Of a DNA stretch of 64,000 nucleotides, positions 9,192 through 16,858 are shown in pieces. This DNA comes from Hyphomonadaceae bacterium (lineage in GTDB: Bacteria; Pseudomonadota; Alphaproteobacteria; Rhizobiales; Hyphomicrobiaceae): NCBI GenBank assembly GCA_019747815.1, contig JAIEQJ010000040.1, forward strand, positions 33,119-97,118. The letters are read 5' to 3'. Position 1 is the first letter of the stretch. Each line of letters opens with the position of its first letter. Below the pieces are notes generated by a model, which ran no database searches, had not been told where the DNA came from, and worked only from the letters and a program-made list of their open reading frames with translations. The position numbers were made by a program, and so were the translations under genes.

Positions 9192-9748
9192 CGCGCGCCG
9201 CCGACCGTGCGGGCGACGATGGCCTCGGTGGCTGCGTCAGGACCATACTCGTGCGGTGCATTGACGCTGAGAACATCGGTCAGCTTCGACCGGGCGCGAT
9301 TGACGCGGCTCTTGATCGTGCCGACGGCACAGCCCGAGATCTTCGCCGCTTCCTCGTAGGAAAACCCTGCGGCGCCAACCAGCACCAAGGCTTCACGCTG
9401 ATCGAGAGGCAAGACATCCAGCGCGCGGCGGAAATCCTGCATGTCCAGATGCCCCGGCTGCTCAGGGTGCACGGAGAGGTCCGCGGCCTTGCTGCCATCA
9501 CGGTCCTCCACCTCGCGCCGACGCCGACGGCATTCCGAGAAATAGGTGTTGCGGAGAATGGTGAACAGCCAGGCCCGCAGATTGGTGCCCTCCTCGAAGC
9601 TGTCCAGATGGTTCCAGGCTTTCAGCAATGTTTCCTGCACGAGATCGTCCGCCCGCTCGATGTCACCGCAAAGAGACACGGCAAACGCACGCAGGTTGGG
9701 GATGAGGCCCAAGAGGGCATCCTTCAGGGAGGCAGACGCCGAATTCAC
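9188..9748 (-). CDS. ecfG: EcfG general-stress ECF sigma factor
   Basis: A 186-aa ECF sigma factor. Region 2 spans about 12-78 (LRAFAVSLCGDIERADDLVQETLLKAW, NLRAWLFTILRN) and region 4 about 103-160 (RALDVLPLDQREALVLVGAAGFSYEEAA, GTIKSRVNRAR), with the C-terminal extension usual for EcfG. It starts at a GTG (9748) that overlaps the nepR2 stop as GTGA, with AAGGAGGAG inside nepR2, so it is translationally coupled to its anti-sigma factor. It should direct transcription from GGAAC-N16/17-CGTT promoters, five of which I see nearby. Only one ecfG accompanies the two nepR and two phyR genes. Confidence 0.95.
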   Translation of the reverse strand: MNSASASLKDALLGLIPNLRAFAVSLCGDIERADDLVQETLLKAWNHLDSFEEGTNLRAWLFTILRNTYFSECRRRRREVEDRDGSKAADLSVHPEQPGHLDMQDFRRALDVLPLDQREALVLVGAAGFSYEEAAKISGCAVGTIKSRVNRARSKLTDVLSVNAPHEYGPDAATEAIVARTVGGAR

Positions 9749-10101
9749 GGTTGCTCCTCCTTCGCTTCGAGCGCCTTCAGGAGCTTCAGGAAACGCTCCG
9801 GAACCGGCTCCTCGGCAACGTCCGCAAAAATCTCTCTGAGCATACGCCCGATCTGCCCCTGGACCGTGCGATCCAGCATGAACCTCTTCTGGGCCAGGCG
9901 CGATGCGGGGAATGATCTGTCCATGCTCAACGGCGTTTGCGAACCGGCCGCGCTATAGACGACAGAGAGATGCCTGCGAGATTTGGACCGGGACACATGC
10001 CCCTGGTGGAGCTGATCCTGGCGGAGCGCGCTCCGCTCGTCCTGCTCCGCTTGAGCCTCCCCCTCGCCAATGTGCGAAGCCGATCCAATATCTGCCGCCA
10101 T
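9745..10101 (-). CDS. nepR: NepR-family anti-sigma factor (copy 2), start uncertain
   Basis: The C-terminal 40 residues are a clear NepR core (QIGRMLREIFADVAEEPVPE, RFLKLLKALE). Start choice is open. The ATG at 10101 gives 118 aa, has AAGGA and GAGAG upstream, and lies 54 bp after a divergent EcfG-like promoter at 10155-10179. Alternative ATGs at 9924 (59 aa, weak ribosome site) and 9879 (44 aa, AGAAGAGG upstream) would give proteins closer to usual NepR length. The N-terminal 75 residues are polar, without a recognised domain. Its stop overlaps the ecfG start, a standard nepR-ecfG operon. Confidence 0.8.
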   Translation of the reverse strand: MAADIGSASHIGEGEAQAEQDERSALRQDQLHQGHVSRSKSRRHLSVVYSAAGSQTPLSMDRSFPASRLAQKRFMLDRTVQGQIGRMLREIFADVAEEPVPERFLKLLKALEAKEEQP

Positions 10102-10154
10102 CACTCTCGTCCTTCGTCTTGGTTCGATGTCCTCTCCATGTCCTGCTCCCTACA

Positions 10155-10179
10155 AACCAGCACCGAGCCGTTTGGTTCC
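10155..10179 (-). promoter_or_regulatory. Candidate EcfG promoter for nepR2-ecfG
   Basis: Minus strand GGAAC (10179-10175), 16-base spacer, GGTT (10158-10155), one mismatch to CGTT. It diverges from the phyR2 promoter only 8 bp away and implies autoregulation of ecfG. Confidence 0.55.
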
Positions 10180-10186
10180 GCCGGAG

Positions 10187-10211
10187 GGAACTTCTTCCAG
10201 TTCAAAGCGTT
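10187..10211 (+). promoter_or_regulatory. EcfG promoter for phyR2
   Basis: GGAAC (10187-10191), 16-base spacer, CGTT (10208-10211): exact consensus. It ends 46 bp before the phyR2 ATG. Confidence 0.75.
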
Positions 10212-10257
10212 AATGTAGTCGGCGGCGATCTGGTCACAATCGGGGGGTGAACAACAA

Positions 10258-11073
10258 ATGTCGATGGCAGAAGAGGTTACGGCCCACTTGCCGTATTTGA
10301 GGCGTTTTGCCCGTTCCGTCACAGGAAACCAGAAGAGCGGGGATGCCTATGTGGTCTCCGCGCTGGAAGCGATGCTTGCCGATCCCAGACTCTTTGCGGC
10401 CGACCTTTCGCCCCGGGTTGCGCTCTACCGGACGTTCGTCACTCTATTGAACTCGATTGCGCTAAACACGGAGAAAGACAGCGGGCCGCAGCATCCCGCG
10501 CTCGACGCCGCAAACCGCAATCTCGACATTCTGGCGCCGAGGGCGAGACAGGCTTTTCTTCTTGTTGCCGTCGAAGAATTTCAGCCGCACGAAGCAGCTC
10601 AAATCTTGGACATCGGCGCGGAAGAGCTGCAAGCGCTGATCGATGAGGCCGGGCGCGAGATTGCAAAGCAGATGGCCACCGACGTCGTCATCATCGAAGA
10701 CGAACCTCTCATTGCGCTCGATCTGGAGCAACTGGTGACCGATCTCGGCCATCGCGTCGTGCAGATCGCGCGCACGGCGCACCAGGCCGTGCAGGCGGTT
10801 CAGCGGTCGAGGCCCGGCCTGCTCCTCGCCGACATCCATTTGGCGGACGGCAGCTCCGGTCTCGATGCCGTGAACGAAATCCTGCGCACCTTCTCGCTGC
10901 CGGTCGTCTTCGTCACCGCGTATCCGCAACGGCTGCTGACGGGCACACGTCCGGAGCCAACGTTTCTGATCACCAAGCCGTTTCATCCCGACAACGTCAA
11001 GGCCGTGATCAGCCAGGCGCTGTTCTTCGACATTCGCGGACGGCCGGAGCAGCCAAGTCTCGCCTCCGCCTAG
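10258..11073 (+). CDS. phyR: PhyR response regulator, anti-anti-sigma factor (copy 2)
   Basis: A 271-aa second PhyR: sigma-like domain at about 5-138 (LPYLRRFARSVTGNQKSGD, FQPHEAAQILDIGAEELQALI) and receiver at about 140-260 (VIIEDEPLIALDLE, Asp in LLADIHLADGSSG, FLITKPF). It shares ADGSSGLDAVNxILRxF and the overall layout with phyR1 but is clearly diverged in the N-terminal domain. GGGGGTGA precedes the ATG. It is divergent from nepR2-ecfG, the canonical gene order, and has a perfect EcfG promoter, implying positive feedback. Which of the two PhyR proteins controls which NepR cannot be read from sequence. Confidence 0.95.
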   Translation: MSMAEEVTAHLPYLRRFARSVTGNQKSGDAYVVSALEAMLADPRLFAADLSPRVALYRTFVTLLNSIALNTEKDSGPQHPALDAANRNLDILAPRARQAFLLVAVEEFQPHEAAQILDIGAEELQALIDEAGREIAKQMATDVVIIEDEPLIALDLEQLVTDLGHRVVQIARTAHQAVQAVQRSRPGLLLADIHLADGSSGLDAVNEILRTFSLPVVFVTAYPQRLLTGTRPEPTFLITKPFHPDNVKAVISQALFFDIRGRPEQPSLASA

Positions 11074-11118
11074 GCCGGCAGGGCCCTGCAGGACCTCCTT
11101 GATCAGTTCTACTGATGC

Positions 11119-11904
11119 TCAGGGAGACCGTGCAGTGAAACCTCTCGTTCCCCAGCGCTTGGCGAAGCGGCGCGCCGAGGATGGCTGAGCCTGCGTGCCG
11201 GCGGGGCTCGATTGCGGCTCGTTCAGCGTGGCCTGCCGAGGCTTGCCGTAAAGCGCGATCGCACCGCGAATGTCGCCTGCCTGCAAGGCGCGGAAGCGCT
11301 CTTCGTACCGATACCCCATGATCTGATCCCCGCCGCCGGCCGGGTGGTCGAGACCGATCGCGTGCCCGATCTCATGCACGAACGTGTATCGCAAATCGTA
11401 TCGACTGAGATCGCCATCAAAGCCGACCTTCCAGCGCCGCAACGGGTTCAAGCAGACAAGCGCCTTCGAGATCGGCTTGATCGGCAAGGGGGAGGCGGTG
11501 TCGTAGAACACGTCGGCGAAGGCCCAACCCTCCGCCTCAACCTGGGCGCCGATCGAGATGTCGGCTTGCGTCCCCTCTGGCGCTTCCCGGAACGAGATGC
11601 TTGCTGCCGCCTCCCACATGGCAAAAGCCGCTGCAAGCTCGGACCGCAGCGCGGCCGGGGTCACATTGGAGTCCGCCATCAGTCCGTCGAAGCGGGTGAT
11701 CTTTCTGCAGTTGCGAGCACCAGCGAACTCTTCCTGCTCGGTTACGATCCGGTAGGTGACAACACGAGGCTCGCCGTTGTGCGGCGCCTGCCAGCGGACC
11801 TGATGTCCCTCCAGCTTGAGAATCTTGAAGAGACCGGTGTCCTGAGCGTTGGCACTCAATGCGGAGCACAGCAGCCCGACGAGGCCTGCAACGAGTGTTC
11901 TCAA
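11119..11904 (-). CDS. Secreted matrixin-like zinc metalloprotease
   Basis: A 261-aa protein with a signal peptide (MRTLVAGLVGLLCSALSANA) and a metzincin zinc site HEIGHAIGLDH at about residues 172-182, followed at about 190 by a Met-turn-like MGYRYEE. The catalytic domain (about 45-205) includes the expected ALRSELAAAFAMWEAA and the ADISIGAQ segments of peptidase M10A. The last 45 residues are polar and lack a known domain. Starts at TTG 11904 with GGGGGA seven bases upstream. Substrate unknown. It stands alone, convergent with phyR2, and there is no adjacent secretion operon. Confidence 0.85.
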   Translation of the reverse strand: MRTLVAGLVGLLCSALSANAQDTGLFKILKLEGHQVRWQAPHNGEPRVVTYRIVTEQEEFAGARNCRKITRFDGLMADSNVTPAALRSELAAAFAMWEAAASISFREAPEGTQADISIGAQVEAEGWAFADVFYDTASPLPIKPISKALVCLNPLRRWKVGFDGDLSRYDLRYTFVHEIGHAIGLDHPAGGGDQIMGYRYEERFRALQAGDIRGAIALYGKPRQATLNEPQSSPAGTQAQPSSARRFAKRWGTRGFTARSP

Positions 11905-12781
11905 GGGACTGTCCCCCGTTGGGGCGATATACCGATCGCCATACCCCCGGCATGCAATTCGCCTGCCGCTTTTTTTGCTGCGTTTGCGAACTGGCGGAGG
12001 GGTTTTTGTAGGGGGCTAGATTTGGGGCGTCAACGAAACGTTAGGCATAGCACACCCCTCGGCGAAAACGCCGTGAGCATACCATTAACCAATGCAGGCC
12101 AACGCCAAGGCCTCCCGACCCGTTCCGGCGCCATCCTCACTTCTCCGTTACCGAGCGGAAGCTTTGCCACGCCGGGTGTCTGCGCGGTGTGCCGCGGGCA
12201 CGACATGGCTACGCAAAACAAGCCCAAGCATCGGCGCGCGTCTCCCTTTCGAGACTGGGTATCGGAGCGAGGCGCGAGCCACCCCGACCGTGATGGCGGT
12301 GCGGCATCGCCTGCTGGCGAACAAACGCGGCGGCAAGGAATGCTCAAGGTCTTGCTTTGGACCTGGCTTGTGCCTCCCATCTCGGGCCCTTGCGAAACTC
12401 GATCTGGAACAACAGGTCTATCCACCGTGGATAGGATTTGCGTTGATAACTGCAACACCGCGACCCGACACCAACCTCCGGTTCGAATCCACTTTAAGAT
12501 CGGCGGAGAGCCTTGCACCACTTCACCCAAGCCCTTCATCATCTGCGCAGCGCCCGGGCCCTTGCCGATCGAGACACTGAAATCTTGGCCAGACCGCAGA
12601 GCCTTGTATCCTGCGCGCATCCTTGTCTCGAGAGATCGGCATGCCGTTGCCTCTTCTTGTGCAGGCCGTCCGACTGCTTCCACGCCATGCGGCCAAGCCA
12701 TGAGCTTGAGTGCAGCTTCAAGGTTGCCGCACGCGTTCATATCTTGTCGGGCCCAGTTGGAGATTCGTGCCGGGAACAGTG
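11905..12781. other. 877-bp stretch without a confident gene
   Basis: Between the matrixin gene and the GTPase pair. Long overlapping open frames exist on both strands but none has a recognisable product, good ribosome site or family-like composition. A minus-strand frame from about 12741 down to 12030 (beginning MNACGNLEAALKLMAWPHG) is the most protein-like but I cannot identify it. Presumably contains the promoters of both flanking units; a short lineage-specific gene is possible. Confidence 0.5.
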
Positions 12782-13951
12782 ATGAGCCGCTCTGACGACA
12801 TGACGCACATCGCCGACAGCGCGCGCCAGTTTGCAGCCGTTGTGTGGCTGCTCGGGAAGGTGCAGAGCGGCAAGACCTCCATCGTGCGAACGCTGACCCA
12901 GGCGACCGATGCAGAAATTGGTGCCGGCTTCCGCGCGTGCACGAGAACCGCACGCGTGTTCGATTTTCCCGACGAGGCGCCGATCATTCGCTTTCTCGAT
13001 ACGCGGGGCCTCGGCGAGGCCGGCTACGATCCGGCTGCGGATATTGCCTTCGGTGAAGACCGCGCCCACCTCATCCTGGCTGTCGTCAAGGCGCTCGACG
13101 CCGACCAGCATGCGGTGCTCGATGTCATTCGCCAGGCGCGACGGCGCCACCCGGATTGGCCGGTGGTCGTGGCCCAGACGAACCTGCACGAAGGCTATCC
13201 GGCAGGCGGCGGACACATTCTTCCCTATCCCTTTGAGAATGCATCCGGCGACAACCGTCTAACGGACGAGCTGACTACATCTCTGAGGCATCAGCAAGCG
13301 CAATTCAGGAGGGTCTTGGGCGAGGCAGCGCTGAGCTTCGTGCCCATCGACTTCACCCAGCCGGAGGACGGCTTCGCGCCCGTCGACTATGGCCGCGAGG
13401 CCCTGGTGAAGGCGCTCATCGCCGCCGCACCGGCCGGCGTTGCGGTGGCCCTGGCCGAATTGCCCGACGCGGCGGAGGGTGAGACCGACGCCCACAAGGC
13501 CGATGCGCACATCATGGGCTTTGCCGTCGCGGCGGGTGCCAGTGACGCCGTGCCGGTTGCCGGCGCAATTGCCGTGCCGATCGTGCAGGCGGCGATGTTG
13601 CGCCAGCTTGCCAAGCTGCATGGCATGCAATGGGACCGACGCGCCTACGCGCAGTTTCTCGGCGCACTCGGCGCCGGCACCCTGGTGCGCACAGCGTCGA
13701 CCTTCGGCATCCGCCAGCTCGTCAAGCTGGTTCCCGGCTATGGGCAGACCATCGGTGCTGGGGTCGCTGCGGCCGCAAGCTTTGCCACAACCTACGCCAT
13801 CGGCAAGGCTGCAACCTATTTCCTGGCCCGCCACCGAAGGGGGGCGCGCGCCGATGAGGTGGCAGCGATCTACCGCGAGACCTTGCAGAACGCCTTTCGT
13901 CTCGCCAAACAGCGCCAGATGCGTGCGGGTGGTGCCGGGGGCAAGCCGTGA
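12782..13951 (+). CDS. GTPase with C-terminal DUF697 membrane region
   Basis: A 389-aa protein. An N-terminal P-loop GTPase domain (about 18-225) has G1 GKVQSGKTS, a G3-like DTRG and a nonstandard G4 (QTNLH in place of NKxD). The C-terminal half (about 240-365) is the DUF697 type, with repeated Gly/Ala-rich hydrophobic segments (FAVAAGASDAVPVAGAIAVP, then VPGYGQTIGAGVAAAASFAT), likely inserting in the membrane. DUF697 GTPases are conserved but uncharacterised. ATG 12782 was preferred to an upstream in-frame ATG at 12710. Its stop overlaps the GTG start of a second GTPase gene, so the two are coupled and probably act together. Confidence 0.85.
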   Translation: MSRSDDMTHIADSARQFAAVVWLLGKVQSGKTSIVRTLTQATDAEIGAGFRACTRTARVFDFPDEAPIIRFLDTRGLGEAGYDPAADIAFGEDRAHLILAVVKALDADQHAVLDVIRQARRRHPDWPVVVAQTNLHEGYPAGGGHILPYPFENASGDNRLTDELTTSLRHQQAQFRRVLGEAALSFVPIDFTQPEDGFAPVDYGREALVKALIAAAPAGVAVALAELPDAAEGETDAHKADAHIMGFAVAAGASDAVPVAGAIAVPIVQAAMLRQLAKLHGMQWDRRAYAQFLGALGAGTLVRTASTFGIRQLVKLVPGYGQTIGAGVAAAASFATTYAIGKAATYFLARHRRGARADEVAAIYRETLQNAFRLAKQRQMRAGGAGGKP

Positions 13952-15576
13952 ACGACAAGCGCAAGGACCTCAGCTATTCGCGGGCCGTGCTGCTGGGCAT
14001 CGCCCTCCTGCTGCCGACCGCCAGTTTAATTCCGCTCGGAGGCTTGTGGCTCTGGCAGCAGGGCTACGTCGTGTATTGGGCGATCGCGACCTGCTTCGTC
14101 GTGGCCGGCCTCTACTATGTGCAGGCCCGCATTGTCGCAGGCCCTGCACCTGCCGGCCTCGCGCAGTCGCTGGACGAGGGCGCCCAGAGCGCAGACGAGC
14201 AGGCTTGGACACCGCGGCAGGCCGAGGCCTGGAACGACGTCAAGGCGCTTGCCGCCTCAGTCGACGCGCAGCGCATGGCGAGCCGGGACGCGGCGCTGAA
14301 CCTCGGGCTCGAAACGATCGAGACGGTTGCGCGACGGCTACACCCGGAGCGCAGCGATCCGCTGCTGCAGTTCACCGTTCCCGAGGCGCTCGCCGTCGTC
14401 GAGCGCGCCAGCAACGGCATGCGCGAGTTCATAACAACGACATTTCCGTTCGGCGACCGCATCACCGTGGCGCAGCTCATGTGGCTGTACCGCTGGCGGG
14501 GCGCACTGAACCTGGCGGAGAAGGGTTACGACTTGTGGCGCATCGTACGCCTGCTCAACCCACTTTCAGCCGCCAGCCAGGAGCTGCGCGAGCGCTTCAC
14601 GCGTGAGATCTACGACATGGGCCGCGAGCACCTTGGACGCCGCCTGGCTCGCGCCTACGTGAAGGAGGTCGGGCGGGCGGCCATCGATCTTTACGGCGGC
14701 GCGCTGCGCGTCACCCCAACCAAACTGCAAGGCCATGTCACGGCAGCCTCGCGCGAGGACATGGCCGCAGCCGCAGGCCGGGAGGCGGAACCGATCCGCA
14801 TTCTTCTTGCGGGACAGACGGGCGCCGGCAAATCGACCCTGCTCAATGCGCTCGCGAACGCCGTCGAGGCCGAGGTGGACGCCATGCCCGCCACCACGCG
14901 CCCCACCGCCTACAAGCTCACGCACGAGGGCATGCCGGCCGCGCTGCTGATCGACAGCCCCGGCCTGACGGACGCGGGCTCCCTCGGCGCGCTCATCGAG
15001 AGCGCGGCACGGGCGGACATGGTGCTGTGGGTCTCGTCGGCAACGCGCGCCGCACGCGAAACCGACCGGCAGGCGCTGGCCGCCATCCGCAATCACTTCG
15101 CCGCCGCGCCCAACCGGCGGCGGCCACCCATGCTGCTGGTGCTCACCCACATCGATGGCCTGCGGCCGTTCAGAGAATGGGAGCCGCCCTACGATCTCAC
15201 GGCCGGTACCAGGGCCAAGTCGCAATCGATTCTCGGTGCGATGCAGGCGGCCGGATCGGAGCTGGGCTTTGCCAGCGGCGAGATCGTACCGGTGCGGGTC
15301 GACATTGCGGTTGCACCGTACAACATCGACGCTCTGTGGGGGAAAATCATAGAGCTGGCACCGGAGGCCCAGCGTGCACGCCTGCTGCGGACATTGAGCG
15401 ACATCGTCGATGCGTCATCGTGGGCGACGGTCTGGTCGCAGGCGGCCAACGCCGGTCGGGTCATCAAGGACACATTCCTGAGCCGGAACGGCCACCCTGA
15501 GTCAGAAGGCACATCGAGCCCCAAAGCAGAACAGGCCCAGCAAGGCAACAGCAGTGTCGGCGGGAAACAGGATTGA
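13948..15576 (+). CDS. Membrane-anchored dynamin/YfjP-like GTPase
   Basis: A 542-aa protein. Two transmembrane helices at about 12-34 and 40-58 place it in the inner membrane, followed by a long helical region (85-270) and a P-loop GTPase domain (about 283-480): G1 GQTGAGKS at 289-296, TTRPT as G2, DSPG as G3, THID as a G4 variant. A tail of about 50 polar residues follows. Domain order (membrane hairpin, helical region, G domain) differs from classic dynamins. It begins at a GTG overlapping the previous GTPase stop (GTGA). Role unknown; membrane remodelling or stress signalling are guesses. Confidence 0.85.
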   Translation: MNDKRKDLSYSRAVLLGIALLLPTASLIPLGGLWLWQQGYVVYWAIATCFVVAGLYYVQARIVAGPAPAGLAQSLDEGAQSADEQAWTPRQAEAWNDVKALAASVDAQRMASRDAALNLGLETIETVARRLHPERSDPLLQFTVPEALAVVERASNGMREFITTTFPFGDRITVAQLMWLYRWRGALNLAEKGYDLWRIVRLLNPLSAASQELRERFTREIYDMGREHLGRRLARAYVKEVGRAAIDLYGGALRVTPTKLQGHVTAASREDMAAAAGREAEPIRILLAGQTGAGKSTLLNALANAVEAEVDAMPATTRPTAYKLTHEGMPAALLIDSPGLTDAGSLGALIESAARADMVLWVSSATRAARETDRQALAAIRNHFAAAPNRRRPPMLLVLTHIDGLRPFREWEPPYDLTAGTRAKSQSILGAMQAAGSELGFASGEIVPVRVDIAVAPYNIDALWGKIIELAPEAQRARLLRTLSDIVDASSWATVWSQAANAGRVIKDTFLSRNGHPESEGTSSPKAEQAQQGNSSVGGKQD

Positions 15577-15619
15577 TCCCGCGTAACGGACCTTCCGGCA
15601 TCGGGAAGCCCGGCCGCCT

Positions 15620-16489
15620 TCATGCCTTCGCGGTGCGGGCACGCTTGCCCTTACTGACCGGAACGGTAAAGCCCTCTGCGGCCAAACGTTGCGCACTCGC
15701 AACAATATCGCGATCCGCGTCGTCGGAGATCACCTCAAGGATCGTACGCTTGTTGTAGCCGATCCCCATCAGGACCGGGGGGATCTCGGCGAACGGCACG
15801 GTCCCAAGGCCCACCGCGTCATGTCGGTAGCGCCATCTATTGGTATCCGACAGGTGCACGAGTTGCAGCCGCTCCCGGCAGCGGCGCAAGGATTGACCCA
15901 AATCCTCATGCGCGAAATGGCTGTTGGCTGCATCCCAGACGATACCGACATCCGGGCTGCCGTACGTGTCCAGCACATCCATCAGCTCGCCGATCTTTGG
16001 CAGGAAGGCAAACGGCAAGTTCTCGACCCAAAGCGCGGTGCCGACCTTCTTGGCACGTGGACAAAGCTCGTCCAGCGCTGCCAGGAAATGATCGGTCAGC
16101 CGTTCCTTGGGGGCTTGCAGCAACGGGTTGGCCTTGCCGGGCCCGATAACAACGCCGGGCACACCAAGATCACCCGCCAATTCGACGATGCCGTGCAGCA
16201 GATCGAGTGTGTACCGGCGCGTCTCGGCAGCAAGGCCGGCAACATTCATGTCGACGGTGGGCGTGTTGAGCGCAACGACATGTACACCCAGACGGTCGAT
16301 GCGCCGACGCAGGGCCTTACGCGCCGCGGCCGTGGTATCCGGCGGCCACAGATGCCCCGGCACCATCATCAGCTCGAACTCGGAGAACCCCATGCTCGCC
16401 AGATGCGCGAGACAATCCTCTGCAGTACGCGACAGTGTATAGGAGTACGTGTTGCAGCCGAAAGCGGCGGCAGCCGTTTGCCGTTTCAT
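15620..16489 (-). CDS. Sugar phosphate isomerase/epimerase family protein (TIM barrel)
   Basis: A 289-aa protein of the xylose-isomerase-like TIM-barrel superfamily (AP_endonuc_2). Visible features: N-terminal FGCNTYSYTLSRTAEDCLAHLASMGF, central VVALNTPTVDMN, metal-ligand region WVENLPFAFLP, VGIVWDAANSHFA and LQLVHLSDTNRWRYRHDAVGLG, and the ending ILEVISDD. These give the usual Glu, Asp and His divalent-metal ligands. Members isomerise or epimerise sugars, inosose or hydroxypyruvate; the substrate cannot be assigned. No signal peptide. It is convergent with the GTPase pair and not in an operon with catabolic genes. Confidence 0.85.
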   Translation of the reverse strand: MKRQTAAAAFGCNTYSYTLSRTAEDCLAHLASMGFSEFELMMVPGHLWPPDTTAAARKALRRRIDRLGVHVVALNTPTVDMNVAGLAAETRRYTLDLLHGIVELAGDLGVPGVVIGPGKANPLLQAPKERLTDHFLAALDELCPRAKKVGTALWVENLPFAFLPKIGELMDVLDTYGSPDVGIVWDAANSHFAHEDLGQSLRRCRERLQLVHLSDTNRWRYRHDAVGLGTVPFAEIPPVLMGIGYNKRTILEVISDDADRDIVASAQRLAAEGFTVPVSKGKRARTAKA

Positions 16490-16858
16490 AGTTCTTATTC
16501 TTGCCGGTGATTCACTGAAACGCGACGAGTCAATCTACGAGGTGGCAAGGCCGTGTCAAATGCAAACAGCGAACGCGCACTGGCCTTCTGCCATCGGACG
16601 ATTTCAAAAGCTACGGACAATCCATATCTTTCATCCCCTATTGATTGACTGGTGTTGGCAACATCAGGTATTCGGCTTTCACCCTAGTGTGATGATCGAG
16701 AAATTCGCCCTTCCTCGCAGCACGCCTACTGAGCGAATTTCTCGATCTGAATCACACTAGCACCATGAACTTGCCAGTGTCCTTTCGATCGCGAAGTTCG
16801 TTCAGCGCCTGCTGCAAGATCCGGCGAACTTCGCGATCGGGACACTAGGACATTGACC
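16490..16858. other. 369-bp intergenic region holding repeat copy 2
   Basis: Upstream of two divergent genes. The first 194 bp (16490-16683) should hold the promoter of the isomerase gene; I see no clear motif. The rest is the 165-bp palindromic element, whose end is ten bases before the start codon of the transferase gene. Confidence 0.7.
16684..16848. repeat. 165-bp double-palindrome element, copy 2
   Basis: Same length, order and orientation as copy 1, with a few substitutions in loops and spacer (inner CTAG of the second palindrome is CCAG here). Terminal CTAG at both ends is kept. The right-hand CTAG followed by GA forms an AGGA that is the only ribosome-site-like sequence for the downstream transferase gene. 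Confidence 0.9.

Noticed and set aside
13948..15576. Second GTPase as a toxin-antitoxin or phage-defence dynamin
   Set aside because: Domain order does not match described defence dynamins; no defence genes are adjacent, so left as unknown membrane GTPase.
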